Source of the DNA: Synaphobranchus kaupii
Taxonomy: Eukaryota; Chordata; Actinopteri; Anguilliformes; Synaphobranchidae
Length of the DNA: 64,000 bases
Assembly (NCBI GenBank): GCA_029718625.1
Contig: CM056383.1
Span: forward strand, 14,873,066 to 14,937,065
Direction: 5' to 3'
Position numbers and translations under genes: made by a program. The notes beneath the pieces were generated by a model. The model searched no databases and was not told the DNA's origin. It saw only the letters and a program-made list of their open reading frames with translations. Below are positions 37,101 to 49,861 of this stretch, in pieces; within the stretch, counting starts at the first letter, position 1, and each line of letters opens with the position of its first letter.

Positions 37101-38790
37101 GAAGGGAAAATGAAAACAAAAAGAAAAAGGGAAAAACAAACGGCAAGCGCAGCGATCCTCGGATATCAATCGGGTCTCAGGTTGAGGGAAAGAGACGTGT
37201 CTGAGGGAGCGCTAATCTGGCCGGAGAATTTGGGCCTGATGGATGTAAATAAGGATGTCCTCACCATCTGTCCAGAGAGGGGTCTCTCCAGTTCATGCCC
37301 GGCTGCAGTGGAGGAATAATTAATGGACAGTGTCCGTTGTACGGGCAACGAAGGCGAAAAAAAAAAACGAGGTTTTAATCCAACCGTGGCTTCTTTGTTG
37401 GGGCCAAATAAAACCTCAAAAGAAAGTGACAGGCCATTCTGTTTTCTTAAAACAGTGCAAGCTACTGCTTCTGTCATGGAAAAAAAAATCCGGTTGAAAC
37501 AGGCCTGAGTAAAACCAATTTAAAATGGATGGAACTTCTTCCTGGCCTCCTCTTCAATTGTGGAGAATGGTGAATTGGTTTGAGACTGTCCCCTGATTTT
37601 GGGCACACGCATCAGGAACAGAGGTAGTCTGAAACTCTGAAATGTTCGTAACCTTGAAAGAGGTGAAAATAGGTAACTTTTAATCTTCCTATTACGTTAG
37701 CATTTTACTGCCATTTGGGTTAAGGTGTCAATATTTTTTTTAAAGTTCCAAATATCTTTTTTTTTACATGTATTTCATAATCATCTAGGATGTCTTGAAG
37801 GTGTTTGCTCAAGAAAATCACAAAAAATCATACTAAAACAAAAAACCAATTCAGGTCATAATACAGACCCTAACATAATAGGAAGGTTAAGAATCTGAAA
37901 CGAAAGAAAAGAAGTCTGAAACCATCCAAACGAAGAGATCCACTTAGGCCGACTGGCTGCTAGTCCATCCTTGCAGGATGCGCAGACAGAAGTGCTCCTT
38001 GGCGTTCTCTACCTGAGATAAACAGGGTGATTCAGCCCCACAGGGCTGGTCATGTGTAGAATGGCGTGGCCTGGGTTAGACTGACTCGTGAGATGGAGAT
38101 GATTGATCGCTGCTGACTCAAGGCCTTTTCACAAAGATCAGCAAGAAGGAGCTGCTCCACCCCCAGAGCTCGAGGGAAAAGCCCAGTTCACGGATTATTC
38201 GGTGTGGAGAATGCAGGGAAGGGTGTTTGGACCGCTTATAGAATGCGGGCGTGTTCATACGAAGGCAGAAGTGAGCCGCTGCGCTCATCCTCACCCTTCC
38301 GTACGTGTTAAATATTGCAGTCGGACCTAGCTGTGAATTACCAGGTCTGAAAAGGCTCATTTCCCACAGGTGATCTTGATGTAAATGAAAGGCAGCGTTA
38401 CCTTTGGTAGGAAAGACCTTTTCTCCAAAGGGTAAAGCCAGGAGAACGGGAGACTCTTCTGAGGTCTCTTTCATCTCTTTCGGAACAGTGGGAAAATGAG
38501 CTGTGATAATTTGCCACGTGGAGACTCGCTACGTGAACTGTGCACCGCCCTTTTGGCACACATGGGGTTTCACTTGCCAGTTCCTTTTCAAGTTCAAGTC
38601 TTTAAGGTAGGGGTGTCCAATGGGGTGTGATAGGGTAAAAAATTAATATTAGAACGTAGAAGAACACTTTTATGTAGCAGTAAGCAATTGCTTAGAAATA
38701 TATTCAAGAAGACTTTCAATGCCAAAAAACATTGGCAGATGGAGAGTAGTATAGTACCATACTTACGTATGGTGTAAGTGTTTATATAAT

Positions 38791-38796
<6 letters not shown>

Positions 38797-38829
<33 letters not shown>
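38797..38829. repeat. (AT)n microsatellite
   Basis: About 16 AT units followed by degenerate ATA-rich sequence to about 38885. Confidence 0.93.
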
Positions 38830-38833
<4 letters not shown>

Positions 38834-41057
38834 ATCATATAATATAATAATATATAATAATATAATAAGATATAGTAATATAACACATCTTCCTTATCTT
38901 CCAATTCCTGTACTTGTACTCTGACCATAGTCCCCGATACATCTTGGGAGAAAGTGCCAATCGCAGAACAAAAAACAAAAAAACAAATAAATGAATCACA
39001 ACAAAGAAACTTGAAAGTTGTGACATATTCCGCTGGGAATCACCTTTGGCGAGGGATAAGCCCATGCGCCTCCATGACAGACTGTGTTCTGTCTGTGTGC
39101 AGTTTTGCAAACCTGGCAACCTGGTGCCTATGAGGGCATCTGCTTCCTGCTTCAATGCCAGGTCACAGGGCACTTGCGATCACCCGTCTTGGTGGTTCAA
39201 AGTGAGCACTTGACTGGGCCGTGCCAAGGTGGGGAGGGGGGGGGGTTGGGTGGGCGCTGGCCTGTTCCTCACTCGGAAGGGCCAAATGGCAGCTCGTCCT
39301 TCCTTTTGAGGTGCTGTTCTAGTGCATGGACAGGCCCCGCAGTCTGGTGTTGGACCGTGCCAGTGCCGACTGTGGACGGCAGCCCCGTCAGGCAATGTAC
39401 AATTGGCTCGCAAGTCCGCCTGCTAAAACTACACATGGAGTGTCTTCAATGCAGTGTGGCGACGTCACCTTGTCTGCACTCTCCTGAATCGATATCCGAG
39501 GTCACGGCAATGAGCACCGATAAATATAGGACATTCCATATTGGGGAGAAAAGGGGGGATTTTGTTTTTAATTGCGTCCTGTCAAGCCATTAGCCTTCAT
39601 ACAATGACATAGTTGTCAACCTCTGGAGAGAGCTGCCCTTATTTTCACGCCTGAAAAACTGTATAAATTCACCAAAAGCCGTATAGAACATCATCTATTA
39701 TCTATTAAATCACTAAGCACCACAGTTATTTGTCTGATTAAAGTTTATTTAATATATTCCTGTATTTAACTTTTCACATAATAATGACTGTGTACATAGA
39801 AATTCAGCAAAGTGCTTATTTTAAAACAGTTAAATAGTGGAGGGGAGATAGATACTAGATACCACAATTTCTTAAATTATGCATGAGACGTGTTGCATGA
39901 GCTTGTGGCACTTTTTTGCAGTTTTGCTATCTTGCTAGCCTACATAACAGCATTGATAGCCTAATTAGATAGGCTACTTTAGGCTACGTTAGCATTACAT
40001 ATGGTTATAAACCAGTGGCAGCTGGTGGGTTTGGAAACGGGAGGACAGAAGTCCCCAAAAGAAAATTTTTGCAAAAATCACCCCTAAAGGTTGATAAAAA
40101 TGAGAATGTTCATCTTGGTGATGTCTTAGATGGAAAAAACAATTAAAGATATAGCTAATTGTAATTTAAATCAAACAAAATTGAACTCCTAAGCTGTCGA
40201 ATTGTTCCAATATTAAACTTTCAAACTTTGAATAACAACAAAGTTCCAAGATGAGTAATCTACATAGTTACAAAATTGGCTGTGTGTATAACTTTACTTT
40301 CTAAAGTAAAGATAGTATGATCTTAAACAAAATATATGAAAACTAGAAAGGTCGCTCGGAGAGTGCATCCCTCCGCCCATGCTGCATGTTGATGCATGTA
40401 CCGTAAAATCAGGTATACATTGATAAGCAGTTGGAATTAGTTTTGAAGATTTGTTGGGATTATTGAAGTGCTTTTACTACTGACTCTGCAGGGGAAGCTC
40501 ATACCATGGGCAGACAGAGTATGTATGGGTAAATATTTTCCATGTCAAAATTATTTTTTTTTGCCAGATTGTGCACTCTTGAGATATTACTGCTCATTGC
40601 TCATGTCACAGCTAACCATATAGATCTCAACTAACCATATACTAATGACATGAGCAATGAGCACAAATATCTTAAGTTTGTCCATTTTTATATGAACTGT
40701 TGTATGATCAAAAATAACCTTATAACAAGGCTTGTGATGCAAAATACCAAATTACTCATTTTAAAGCCTTAAAGCTATTAATAACTCAATGTAATGTTTA
40801 TATCTGAATTAAGAACAATAACAACAACTAATATCAGTCCACTATGTCCTATATATGAAAATCAACAGTGAATAACTAAGCTACAGCAAATATTTGATTT
40901 GATAGTATGTACATCATTACATTATCCATCTGATCCAACTATGGTTATCATATATTAACATTGATTATGAAATAAAAACACTAAATTCAATTGCACTTCA
41001 ATTCAGTTGTGTCCTGTAGCCTATGTAGGCTATGTATGACAACAATAGCTCAGTGCA

Positions 41058-41082
41058 TATATATATATATATATATATATAT
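41058..41082. repeat. (AT)n, left of the MITE
   Basis: About 12 AT units abutting the CAGTG terminus. Confidence 0.9.
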
Positions 41083-41436
41083 CAGTGTTTCCCCTACCAT
41101 TATCCGCCCGGCCAAACTCACGTGCCGCCCGGCTTGGACAAGAGGGAAATAAATCATTTTAATGAATTATTTTTTTTTTTTAATATTATTCTTTTTTTTA
41201 AATATATATAATCTTTTTTTATTTTTTTTATGTAGCTGCAATATTTCCCTTACCGCAGAATGCGGGAATGATCAAAATAGCATCTGGAAAAACCTTTGCC
41301 AAAACGGTTTCCCGTTAGGCCTAATTCAAATTTTCAATGGCAGCGCTGATATTATGAGGGTGTAATTATAGTTTCCGCCTCTACGCAAAATGGCGCACTT
41401 TCACCGCCCGGCCTGAAAAAAAATCTAGGGGAAACA

Positions 41437-41439
<3 letters not shown>
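41083..41439. mobile_element. hAT-type MITE inserted in an (AT)n tract
   Basis: Begins CAGTGTTTCCCCTA and ends with the reverse complement TAGGGGAAACACTG. A ccgcccggcc block lies close to each end in opposite orientation. It is flanked on both sides by (AT)n, so an 8-bp duplication of ATATATAT is possible but cannot be distinguished from the microsatellite. CAGTG termini are typical of hAT elements. The 357-bp element has no coding capacity. Confidence 0.85.

Positions 41440-41469
<30 letters not shown>
41440..41469. repeat. (AT)n, right of the MITE
   Basis: About 14 TA units abutting the CACTG terminus. Confidence 0.9.
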
Positions 41470-41471
<2 letters not shown>

Positions 41472-42410
41472 TATATTTACAGCAAAAGCCCAATGTCAAT
41501 CTGTATCTAACTGCGGGTGCTCCAGGCCTACAGTCTCCCACTATAGCTTTGACTAACCTTGCCAGGCAGCTACCTATGACATTCTAGCCTAGCATCACCA
41601 GCCTGATCACGTGACCTCACATTCTGTTTCACTCCCATATCAGTCTGGTTCAAACTGATTCCCAGTTAATCACAACCGTTTAACTAATATGAGGCAGGGC
41701 TAATACGATGATTGTACCCACATGACTAACCCATGTTTCATTGCTCAGATTGGTTGTAGGTCTATCCAATTCCATGCAGAATAATTTTGGTCTGCAATCG
41801 TTGATAAGGCCCCTTGGAAATCCAAAATGAATCGAGTTTCCAGTCAAACCCCATTAACTTTTTTCAAATTGGGTTTGGCGAAGCCAGGCTAATGTCATTA
41901 TATCAAAATTTGTACATCTAATGTTCTTTTAACGATGTGAACAGAGTTCAATTGGCCATATTTAGCTAGCTAACTAACTAGCGTTTTTTACCTTTCTGCT
42001 GTGTGAGAAAAAAAATAATGGAGCCACATTGGCTACGTTAACCATGAGAGTTCTGATTCACTTTCACAATACATTTTCAAGTTATTTAATACTGGTTAGG
42101 CTAACGTTACCAAGCGTAACAAGCCTACAAGGTGTGTGGCTAGCTAGCCTAGAAGCTAACGCCGTTGTAATAACGTTACTATTTTGGTCACCTTCCTAAG
42201 CCAGTACACCCAAGTTCGCTACTTCTAGCTAGCGAGGTTGCCTGACTAGCTAGCCTATTTAAGCTTATCAGTTAATTGATGATGGCTTGAATAGGCAGAT
42301 AGAATGCTAGTTAGATAGGTGAAAGAACTTCTATAGCCTATCCGTTAACCGGAACTCCGCTGGTCAATCACATCGGGGGGTATGTCAAAAAACGGGTTTA
42401 CTGGAATCTC

Positions 42411-42464
42411 TGAGTTTGCTAACCCTGAGATTGAATTGAATTAATCTCAGGGTTAGCAAACTCA
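42411..42464. repeat. Perfect 22-bp inverted repeat (hairpin)
   Basis: Arms 42411-42432 (tgagtttgctaaccctgaga plus tt) and 42443-42464 are exact reverse complements around a 10-base loop. Outer sequences acgggttta (about 42393) and taaacccgc (about 42476) extend the symmetry. Likely the core of a small palindromic transposon. Confidence 0.85.
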
Positions 42465-42799
42465 AAATTTTCACTAAACCCGCTTTCTGGAATACTCTCC
42501 CGAATAGTCAGTTACATCAACTACCCAAATCGGCTAGGCTACCAATAACACAGAGAAAGGGACCACTTCACGTGAACAGAAACATGTAGCGTAATACTAC
42601 GATTTTCAGAAATAATATGGTTATTACCTTATATTTTCCTCGAATGTCGAACGTAGAGCTGTTCCTGTTGTATCCAGCAGACTAGATGTAGTTTTTCTGA
42701 AAGAGCAAACTATTCATGCTCCGGGGCATAATCTAGTGGTCAAAATCACTAAACATGGCGGCGCCCCCATTGCAAAACATTGTAAACGCGTATATATTT

Positions 42800-42955
42800 A
42801 TTATTTCGAAAACCACTGATCAAATCCGCTCCAAAATTTAATGGGTTCGTCCTTGGCCCATACTACACATACATACTATACTACACACAAATTGGTCTGG
42901 TAGTTTTTACGTAATCCTGCCCACAAACAAACTAACTAACAAACAAACAAACTCA
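42800..42955 (+). mobile_element. Possible LINE-like 3' tail
   Basis: Phrases ccaaaatttaatgggttcgt, ccttggcccatactacacat and ttggtctggtagtttttacg are followed by a degenerate AAAC/AACT tail (42923-42955). This arrangement resembles 3' ends of fish retroposons I have seen. The family is not determined. Confidence 0.35.
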
Positions 42956-44330
42956 CCCACACCACCGAAAACATACCCTTCCGCCCCAAATAAATACCAA
43001 TATATACAGCTTGGAGTTCATGCACATTTTGACCAATGGATTTCCATGACTTCTCAATTACTTTAAACCAAATTTTCATGACCAAACATTCTATGATGTC
43101 ACTGTGTATACATGGAAAAGTGAGGCTATGGTATTTGGTACTGGAATTAAGCATGAGAATTCCAAAGTTTGATCAAAAGAATAAACATGTATAAATGTAT
43201 TTTTGGCTGCTAGGCATTCCATAACACTGACACATATCAGTAAGAGCTTTAACGTTTTAAGGCAGCAGCGTCTAGCTAGTGCACACATTGCTTACCCTTT
43301 CGTAGTGCAGATTTTAACAAACATTGGCTAACAATCTTGCGTCGGAATTTCGGGGGTTTCTTAGTTTTAATGCATCATTTCAGAGAGATGTGAATACTAT
43401 AGTTGGGACGTCGATGACTCATCCTTAGGGGGACACCGTAGATAGTTAATCGTTGAAATGAGTGATGTGTATTAGCTGGTCAGCTGCTTGCTTCACGTTA
43501 CATCAAGTACATGAGGAAGATTCGTTTTAAAATAAGTAAATTTTCCTTCCAGCTTATATTTTGTTTATATCAAAACATCCATGCGTTTCTGTTTTGTTTC
43601 AACATATGTAATGTCAACAAAAATATTTCAAAACGGCTTTGTTTTCTACATCAATGGGGAACATAATGTCAGACATAATGTCAGTGCGTAATGACAATTA
43701 TTTTGGATAAAGTCCAGTTTTATGATTTAGCCAGACATTTGTCAGCTAAGATATAGGCTAGCAACAACTTTTATAGCCAATATCGGCTGAATATTGGCTG
43801 ACTTAACTAGTTGATCCCTCAGTATAACTGTCTGAATGTTCGCGTTGCAATAACCACGGAGGTAACTGTTATATACCGATATAAACCTAATCGTTTCTAA
43901 ATCATAACGTTAACTCACCTTATGTGTAAATGTTGCTTATAAGTGGCCTGGTGCAGAAAAGCCACATACTTCTTCAGGTTCTCGGTGGTGCCAGCCTGAT
44001 AGGCTAGCTTTGCAGAAGATTATTGGAGGTTTATCTTTATTCATGATTACAATCCAATCGAAATGACATTTGTCTGCTAGCTCTCCTCTCCCGCCCATGA
44101 TTAGCTAGCTAACGTAGCTAGCTAACACATTCACCAAGCTCCTCCAACAATGAATCGCCCTACTACCCTTAATTTAAAATATATATACAATGGAAAAAAA
44201 ACTCTCAATTAGCACAGCTATCTTATCACAAGCTTCTCTCTCTGCTAGCTAATATGAAATAATATTACCTAACGTTACCCAAGGTGTTCAAACAGCGAGG
44301 TCAAAACCCTTATAAAAATAAGAAATTCAG

Positions 44331-47300
44331 CTGCCCGGCACGTAAGACATCCCAGAGCACAGGACTGTGAGGTGCTCTATACTTACACACTGATGTTCCC
44401 CATACTCATTAGACATACTCATTAGTTTTCTCCAAATAATCTGTATTAATCCCACACAAATGTAAGTGTGCCTGTCGAGCAACTCGGCTTTCACCAAGGC
44501 GGTGATGTAATGAACAATGTTCCAAAAGATATCAACTTTTACCCACCAATCCTCATTCCAAAAAAGAGCTAAACATATTAAACAGGGTGTAAACATCTGT
44601 TTGGCTTTGCCAGCAAACCCTGAGTCCTGTAAATTGGAAAAAGGCACGTGACTGAATGCACAGTACAAATCCACGATGCTCTTCGGGCTAAAACCAAGAT
44701 TTACTCTCAGCGATTATCAGCACGAAAAAACACACCAAATGTCATGAGCATCTGGCGTGGGCCCTCGACGGCGTGTGTCTGACCATTCGCTGGCTTCCCC
44801 TTACTCTCTGTGTTTGACCCGGTCAGGTAAGGGCAGGAATCAGGGGGGAAGGTGGATGCCAGGGATTGGAGAGCTAACAGAACAGGAAATAAAGTGTTGC
44901 TGTGAAAATCTACACTGTCTCAGCCTTACCCTGGCAGAATGATGATTGAGCAATGGGCTGGATACCCCTCAATCCCCCCCACCCCCATTCTCCCTTATCC
45001 CTTAACACGCACTTGGACAGAACCACACCCGATTACCCATTCAAATGCCTTAACATCCAGGCAACGTTAGTTATTTGGTCTGCGTATCTGTATTTTTATG
45101 GCACCCGAGACTCTTCCACAATAAATTGTAACCCAAGGCGTTAAATTTTACGTACAAAGAAATAATTAATGAAACATCCTTTAAAAGACAAGTGACTCGG
45201 TTTGTGCTTGGCACATCCACCTTCACTTGTTCCAAATGTTTCCTTTCCATAACAGTCTAGATTCAGTTTGGCTCCAAATACAAGCAATTGTTAAATGATA
45301 ATTAGAACTGTTAGGTAAACAGCCCTAGGTCTCCCTGTATAGTATTATTTGAGTAAAAAGAACTAAGGCTGTGTGGTTACGTTCATTCTATGTCGTGCGT
45401 TTGTGGCTCTTAAGATCTAAACCATGGTACGTGGTCCTTGTCATTACACGGAGATTAAATGTTTCTTTTCTTGTCCAGGTTTTATTATGTTTAGGTGAGA
45501 AAGTACTATAGATTGCAGAAAATGATTGCAGGAAGCAGACACGAACAGCAAAGGTGCTGAATCTGCAATAAGCAATATTATAAATGTCTCGCAGGCTGAA
45601 TGGACAGTAGGTCTCTCGACACCCCTGTTACCTTTTAGCCTCTTGCTCCAATCCATCAAAGAGTAGTCAGCTCAGGATATTACACAGCAAGGCACGGGCA
45701 TAAATACAACTAACGTCGGTTGAATTCAGTCCGTTCACTCCCACCAGTTCAGCTGAATTCAGTCAGTTCACTTACACCTGTTCAGTTGAAATCGGTCCAT
45801 TCACTTCCACCAGTTCAGTTGGATTCATATGTTCACTTCCACCAGTTCAGTTGAGTGCCACCATTTTTGTTTTCACTATTTGTTCTACTATGTGCAAATA
45901 TGTTGGGGGTGGCTAAATGAACCAAAACATGGTTTGCGTGGTCCTCATAGCTATTTTTTAAATACCTTTTTAAATAACAATGTGAAATGAGATTGTGGTC
46001 TACCCAAGCTGTCATTTTTGGGAGAGCTGCCTTTTACCTTTCACTTACAAGGTGAGCTGTAATAACAGATAAGTAACAGTATTCCGCTGGTACTACCGAA
46101 CGATGGTGGGGTTTTTTTTATACCCCTTGATGTATTGAGCTACAGCAGTGGCCTGGCTTGTCGGGCATCATTGTCATTTTGAACAGAAGCATCACTGTGT
46201 GTGGGGTAATCAAAGCTGGCAGGCACCTACAGCAAGGTGCTCAGTCAGGCTAAGAGACGCCTGTCCGAGAGGGCCATGTTCAGCTGCATTAATGTCAGCG
46301 CATTAATATTAATAACCCTATCACAGCAATAAAGAGTAAATAAAGAGAGTAACATGAGGATCAACGGATGCATTCCTGACAAGGAGTGACAGCTGCATTT
46401 TCCCAAAACACAGGGAATTATTGAGTTGTCTGTAGTGTATATGTATAGGAAACCCAACCAAATATTTTATATTTGTTCCTAAAAACCAGGGTGGTTAATG
46501 TGCATAAAATCCATGGTACATGGTGCACAATTGGAAATAAACAAGTAAATAGCCCTTGAAATGCTGAATTATAACGCCTTGGTGCATCCACCTAAATGTT
46601 TTTTTCAGCTGCATTTTATATTTCAACAGCACCAAGTGTGTTTCCTTTCAGCGGTGCACCGGTTTGTACAAGTCCCAAGCATTGTTTCTGCCTTCCAGGA
46701 ATAATGACGTGGGAAAAATTCAGAAAACTCGGCAGTGCATAACAGAGTTTACCACGACAGTGACCCATGGAAAAAGAGCCTACTTAACTTTAGCATTTAT
46801 TCCTTTAAAAACCAAAACAATATATTTTCACCCTTCATCGCCGGCTAACGTAGCGCAGCATTTCTCCCAGTTATTCCCCATTTGTATACATTAGCGGCAC
46901 GAATGGAGGCCATGACAGTTATTCACGCTCTGGGAGTGCGCTCAGAACTGTTCACCGCTACCTCACGGAAAAAGAAAACGAGGGAATGTGGAAAAGACAG
47001 AGGGGGGAAAAACCCTGCACTCAGCCTCTGAGCGTTTGAGAGGTGAGACACGGACTTTTTGATTTATCGCAAATAATGGTCTCCAGAAGGTACAATTTTC
47101 TACCTAACTGTCAATAATAATTCACCGTGATTTTTCTGCCAGATATACAAAGGGGTAGGATTCTTTCTGTAAAGTAATAGTGATAAATGTTGCAGCTAGC
47201 TTGTTGCAGGTAGCTACTTTCAGAACCATTATGATTACTTGGTCCTCGCTGGATGATAATGGCTGCTATACCTCTCCGTACTGCAGTAATCACTGATCTG

Positions 47301-47689
47301 GGCAGAGATAGGTGGCCAGCGAGGCAGTATGGTTTGTCATTCGGGGCTCTGAATTGCTGACTCGAGCTGTTGTGTATTAACAGGTTTGGGTCTCGCCTAG
47401 TGCCAGGCCCTTGTTCAGAAGTTCATTTTTAACAGTGTAAGCCCGATGTCGTGGGCTGTGATTTATTGGGCTTGCTGTCATTCCCTCACCTGGAAAGAAG
47501 CATAAATTTCAACACAAAGATTCATGAAATTCACATTTCACTCTTATTGTCACCAGTATCTTGTCCAGGAATAGATAATCAAGATAATAGATAAGGTAAT
47601 CCGTTTATGAAAACACTGTTTTAAGGTGGACAAATTACAATACATACTATTCCTTAAAAAACAGTTAACAATTAATCATCTCCATGGTC
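44331..47689. other. Intron, no gene seen
   Basis: Nothing beyond the short tandem repeat at 45715-45855. Confidence 0.55.
45715..45855. repeat. Degenerate about 34-bp tandem repeat, 4 copies
   Basis: The phrases 'ttcagttgaattcagtc' and 'gttcacttccaccagttcag' recur four times at 33-35 bp spacing with several substitutions. Confidence 0.85.
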
Positions 47690-47885
47690 TAAGGAAGGGA
47701 TAGATAAATCTGGCCCTCAAGGCCAGGAAGCCTTGATGTCACTGATTGGCCAGAGATTGATGTCACTGATTGGCCAGAGATCCCACTCACCTGCTGTCCC
47801 AGATAGATTTAAAACACCTGGCGTCCCTGGTAGGTCTAAATCAGTCCCTGATTAGAGGAGAGGAATGAAAACCAACAGCACTACT
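47690..47885. repeat. Fish interspersed repeat with internal 23-bp duplication
   Basis: The phrases aatctggccctcaaggcc and taaatcagtccctgattaga with gaatgaaaaccaacagcact are typical of a common fish repeat (from memory). A 23-bp segment gatgtcactgattggccaga is tandemly duplicated at about 47735-47781. Confidence 0.5.
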
Positions 47886-48538
47886 GGGCTGTGTCCGAAT
47901 CAGAGCCCTGTTACCTGTCCACTGTCCCCTGTCCACTCAGACCCCTGTCTACTATGTGCCCTGTCCCCTCACATTGCAAGCAGTCTGTGAAAAAAATCCC
48001 GCAAAACTCTTTCCAAACTAGTGAGGAAGTAGTTTGTAATATCTTTTTTAATTTTTATTGAGAATATCAATCAGTTAACATATGACAATTGTTACAAAGT
48101 GTAGACTATGAATGAAGATAGAATTAACAAAAATAAAAAAGAGCATTTCGTAATATGACCCACTCTTGTACCATAGATATGCATATACGCTCTACGTCTT
48201 TTACGTTTTTACTTCTGAGTTACTTACTGAAATTGTCGGGTGAGTGCACAGTTTTGCAGATGAGTGTGCTCCTGAATTCCCTCAACAAAACCCTGGAAAT
48301 AAGGGGTTCATCCTGGTATTATAAGTGCCCCATTTGTGAGAAAAAGTCGCCCACTCAAAAGCTTTTTGACGAAGTGGACTCAAATATGCATACTCAAAAG
48401 GGTATAGGGCCAGATTTCAGTATCCCTGGTCTAAGGGAATGATATTCTATACAAGCAATGCAATTATATGGATGAATGCTCATCACTAAAAACATGTTGT
48501 AATATCTGTGTTAATATTTTCTGTGATTTTCTTAACAG

Positions 48539-48644
48539 AAACAAAAGATCAGAAACAGCGGGTGCAAGCCATGAAGAAACTGGTACAGCAGCTTCCAAAG
48601 CCCAACCATGACACCATGAAACTTCTCTTCAGACACCTGCAGAA
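48539..48644 (+). CDS. arhgap15: RhoGAP-domain exon B, ARHGAP15-like (internal exon)
   Basis: This is the exon that follows exon A in the same gene. Acceptor: ttcttaacag. Donor: gtaagt. It is 106 bp, phase 1 at entry and phase 2 at exit. Joined to exon A, the split codon reads A+AA (Lys) and the frame continues as KTKDQKQRVQAMKKLVQQ, then LPKPNHDTMKLLFRHLQK. The LP-PN-DTM--LF-HL motif is the conserved RhoGAP helix that precedes the segment with the conserved catalytic asparagine. Known ARHGAP15 has KLPPPNRDTMKVLFGHLTK at this point. Some residues (PKPN, RHL) are equally like ARHGAP12 and 27, so the paralogue rests mainly on exon A. The next exon, expected to carry the IVFGPTLL-type motif, was not found before the window end. 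Confidence 0.87.
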
Positions 48645-48689
48645 GTAAGTCCAAACCCCGCGTACTGCTACTGCTCATGACCCACCACA

Positions 48690-48905
48690 TTTCAGCAGTT
48701 GGTAGATTCTCTCATCCATAGCGACCTACACCGATGAATTCAGTAATTTATATTTACATACAATCCACTTTTACAGCTGGATGTTTTACTGAAGCAACTC
48801 AGGTTATATTACTGTAATGGCAGCACCCCATATGCTCATTTTACCCACAGACTTTGTGTTATAAGCTCAGTCCCCTAACCAGTATACTACACTGTCACCC
48901 TGTCA
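48690..48905. repeat. Fish interspersed repeat, fuller 'ttagcaga' tail
   Basis: Successive phrases ttcagcagttggtagattct, ctcatccatagcgacctaca, cagctggatgttttactgaa and ccccataaccagtatactac-like follow the order of a common fish retroposon tail: 'atttagcagacgctcttatccagagcgac ... gctggatgtttactgaagca ... cccattatactacactgcc'. It starts 45 bp after the exon B donor. Confidence 0.6.
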
Positions 48906-49861
48906 TACCATAATTAATTTACCAGTATGGTCTGAAGCGCATATATACCAAATACATATTTTAACATAAAGCACAGTAAAATAATACAGTACAATGTTCT
49001 ATTATACGATATACAGTATTGTACACTTTATCTAAGCAACCCAGGGCACTTTACAAAAAGATTGAAATGAAATGTTTAAAAGCCAAAGCTCACAGCAGAG
49101 ATCTTTTCTTTTCTTTTTTTTTGTTGAAAAAGCCCCAAGCTGAACAGGGTTGCTGAAGTGGTGGGGGCAATGCAATATATAGATGCAGTCAGTGTGTGTG
49201 AAACCCAGAATGCAACTTCACTCGCATTCCCAAAAAGAAATGGACAATTTTTGTATTTCTACATTTCGTTTTCTAACTATTCACCTTCTAATAATAAATC
49301 ACATTAGTTTTCTTAACTAATGTGAGCTCCCTGTGTTCTTCTCCTTTTTGAACATGTCTGCGCTCACCCCTACCCTTCTGCTTAAATACATTTGATCTAG
49401 AAAGCCCTCTAAAGATCACTAACAACGCTCATGTATCACTGTACAATAGTGTGTCGCACAGCCTGCTTCTCCCTGCACTGATTGCTATTTGTATACATTT
49501 TTTATCATCGCATCTGCAGATTATGAGAAAACTAATTAACTTGTTTCTTTGAACTGGCGGTTCAGAAACCTCCGCTGCTTTGTTCCAGCTTCTATTTTGA
49601 GCTCTTTGAAAGTCAGGGATGCAACTTTTTAAAGATCAGCCCCGTTTCAGAACCTGGGGAGCGCCGCTAATTAATTAAGCGCAGCGGCCAATCCTCACCC
49701 AGAGAGCGAAAGGATACGAGAGCCCTGATAGAGACGTCCTCGCTTCAAACCTGGGTGCCTGTAAACAATGGAACGGCCGTGTTCTTTGCGCAGTTCTTCA
49801 GATGTGGCAGCTCCCCAAGTTTTCTTTTAATTACGCTCACGTGAAAGCAGTAACTGGTGTT

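Larger units (their letters stand above)
40000..44330. other. AT-rich transposon-like zone of the intron
   Basis: No gene seen. The zone carries a hAT-type MITE, a 22-bp perfect hairpin, a possible LINE-like tail (42800-42955) and many ctagctag and aacgtta motifs. This looks like an accretion of old insertions, but only the MITE has clear boundaries. Confidence 0.45.
25335..48538 (+). other. arhgap15: Intron between RhoGAP exons A and B
   Basis: A 23,204-bp GT-AG intron. The flanking exons are phase-compatible and together give an uninterrupted RhoGAP segment. Its content is mostly AT-rich unique-looking sequence with no recognisable second gene on either strand. It holds poly-C/G runs, CT and GT tracts, an AT tract, a hAT-type MITE (41083-41439), a transposon-like zone (about 40.0-44.3 kb), a short degenerate tandem repeat (45715-45855) and a fish-type repeat (47690-47885). 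GC-richer patches at 31.8-32.3 kb and 33.7-34.1 kb look non-coding. Long introns are known for ARHGAP15 in mammals, and this fits. Confidence 0.8.

Noticed and set aside
39084..39593. 169-codon + strand frame
   Set aside because: No conserved motif; it crosses a G-rich tract, and no splice or promoter support was seen.
40014..40060. Possible hAT terminus (cagtggcagctggtggg)
   Set aside because: No inverted partner was found in the following 4 kb, so no element can be delimited.
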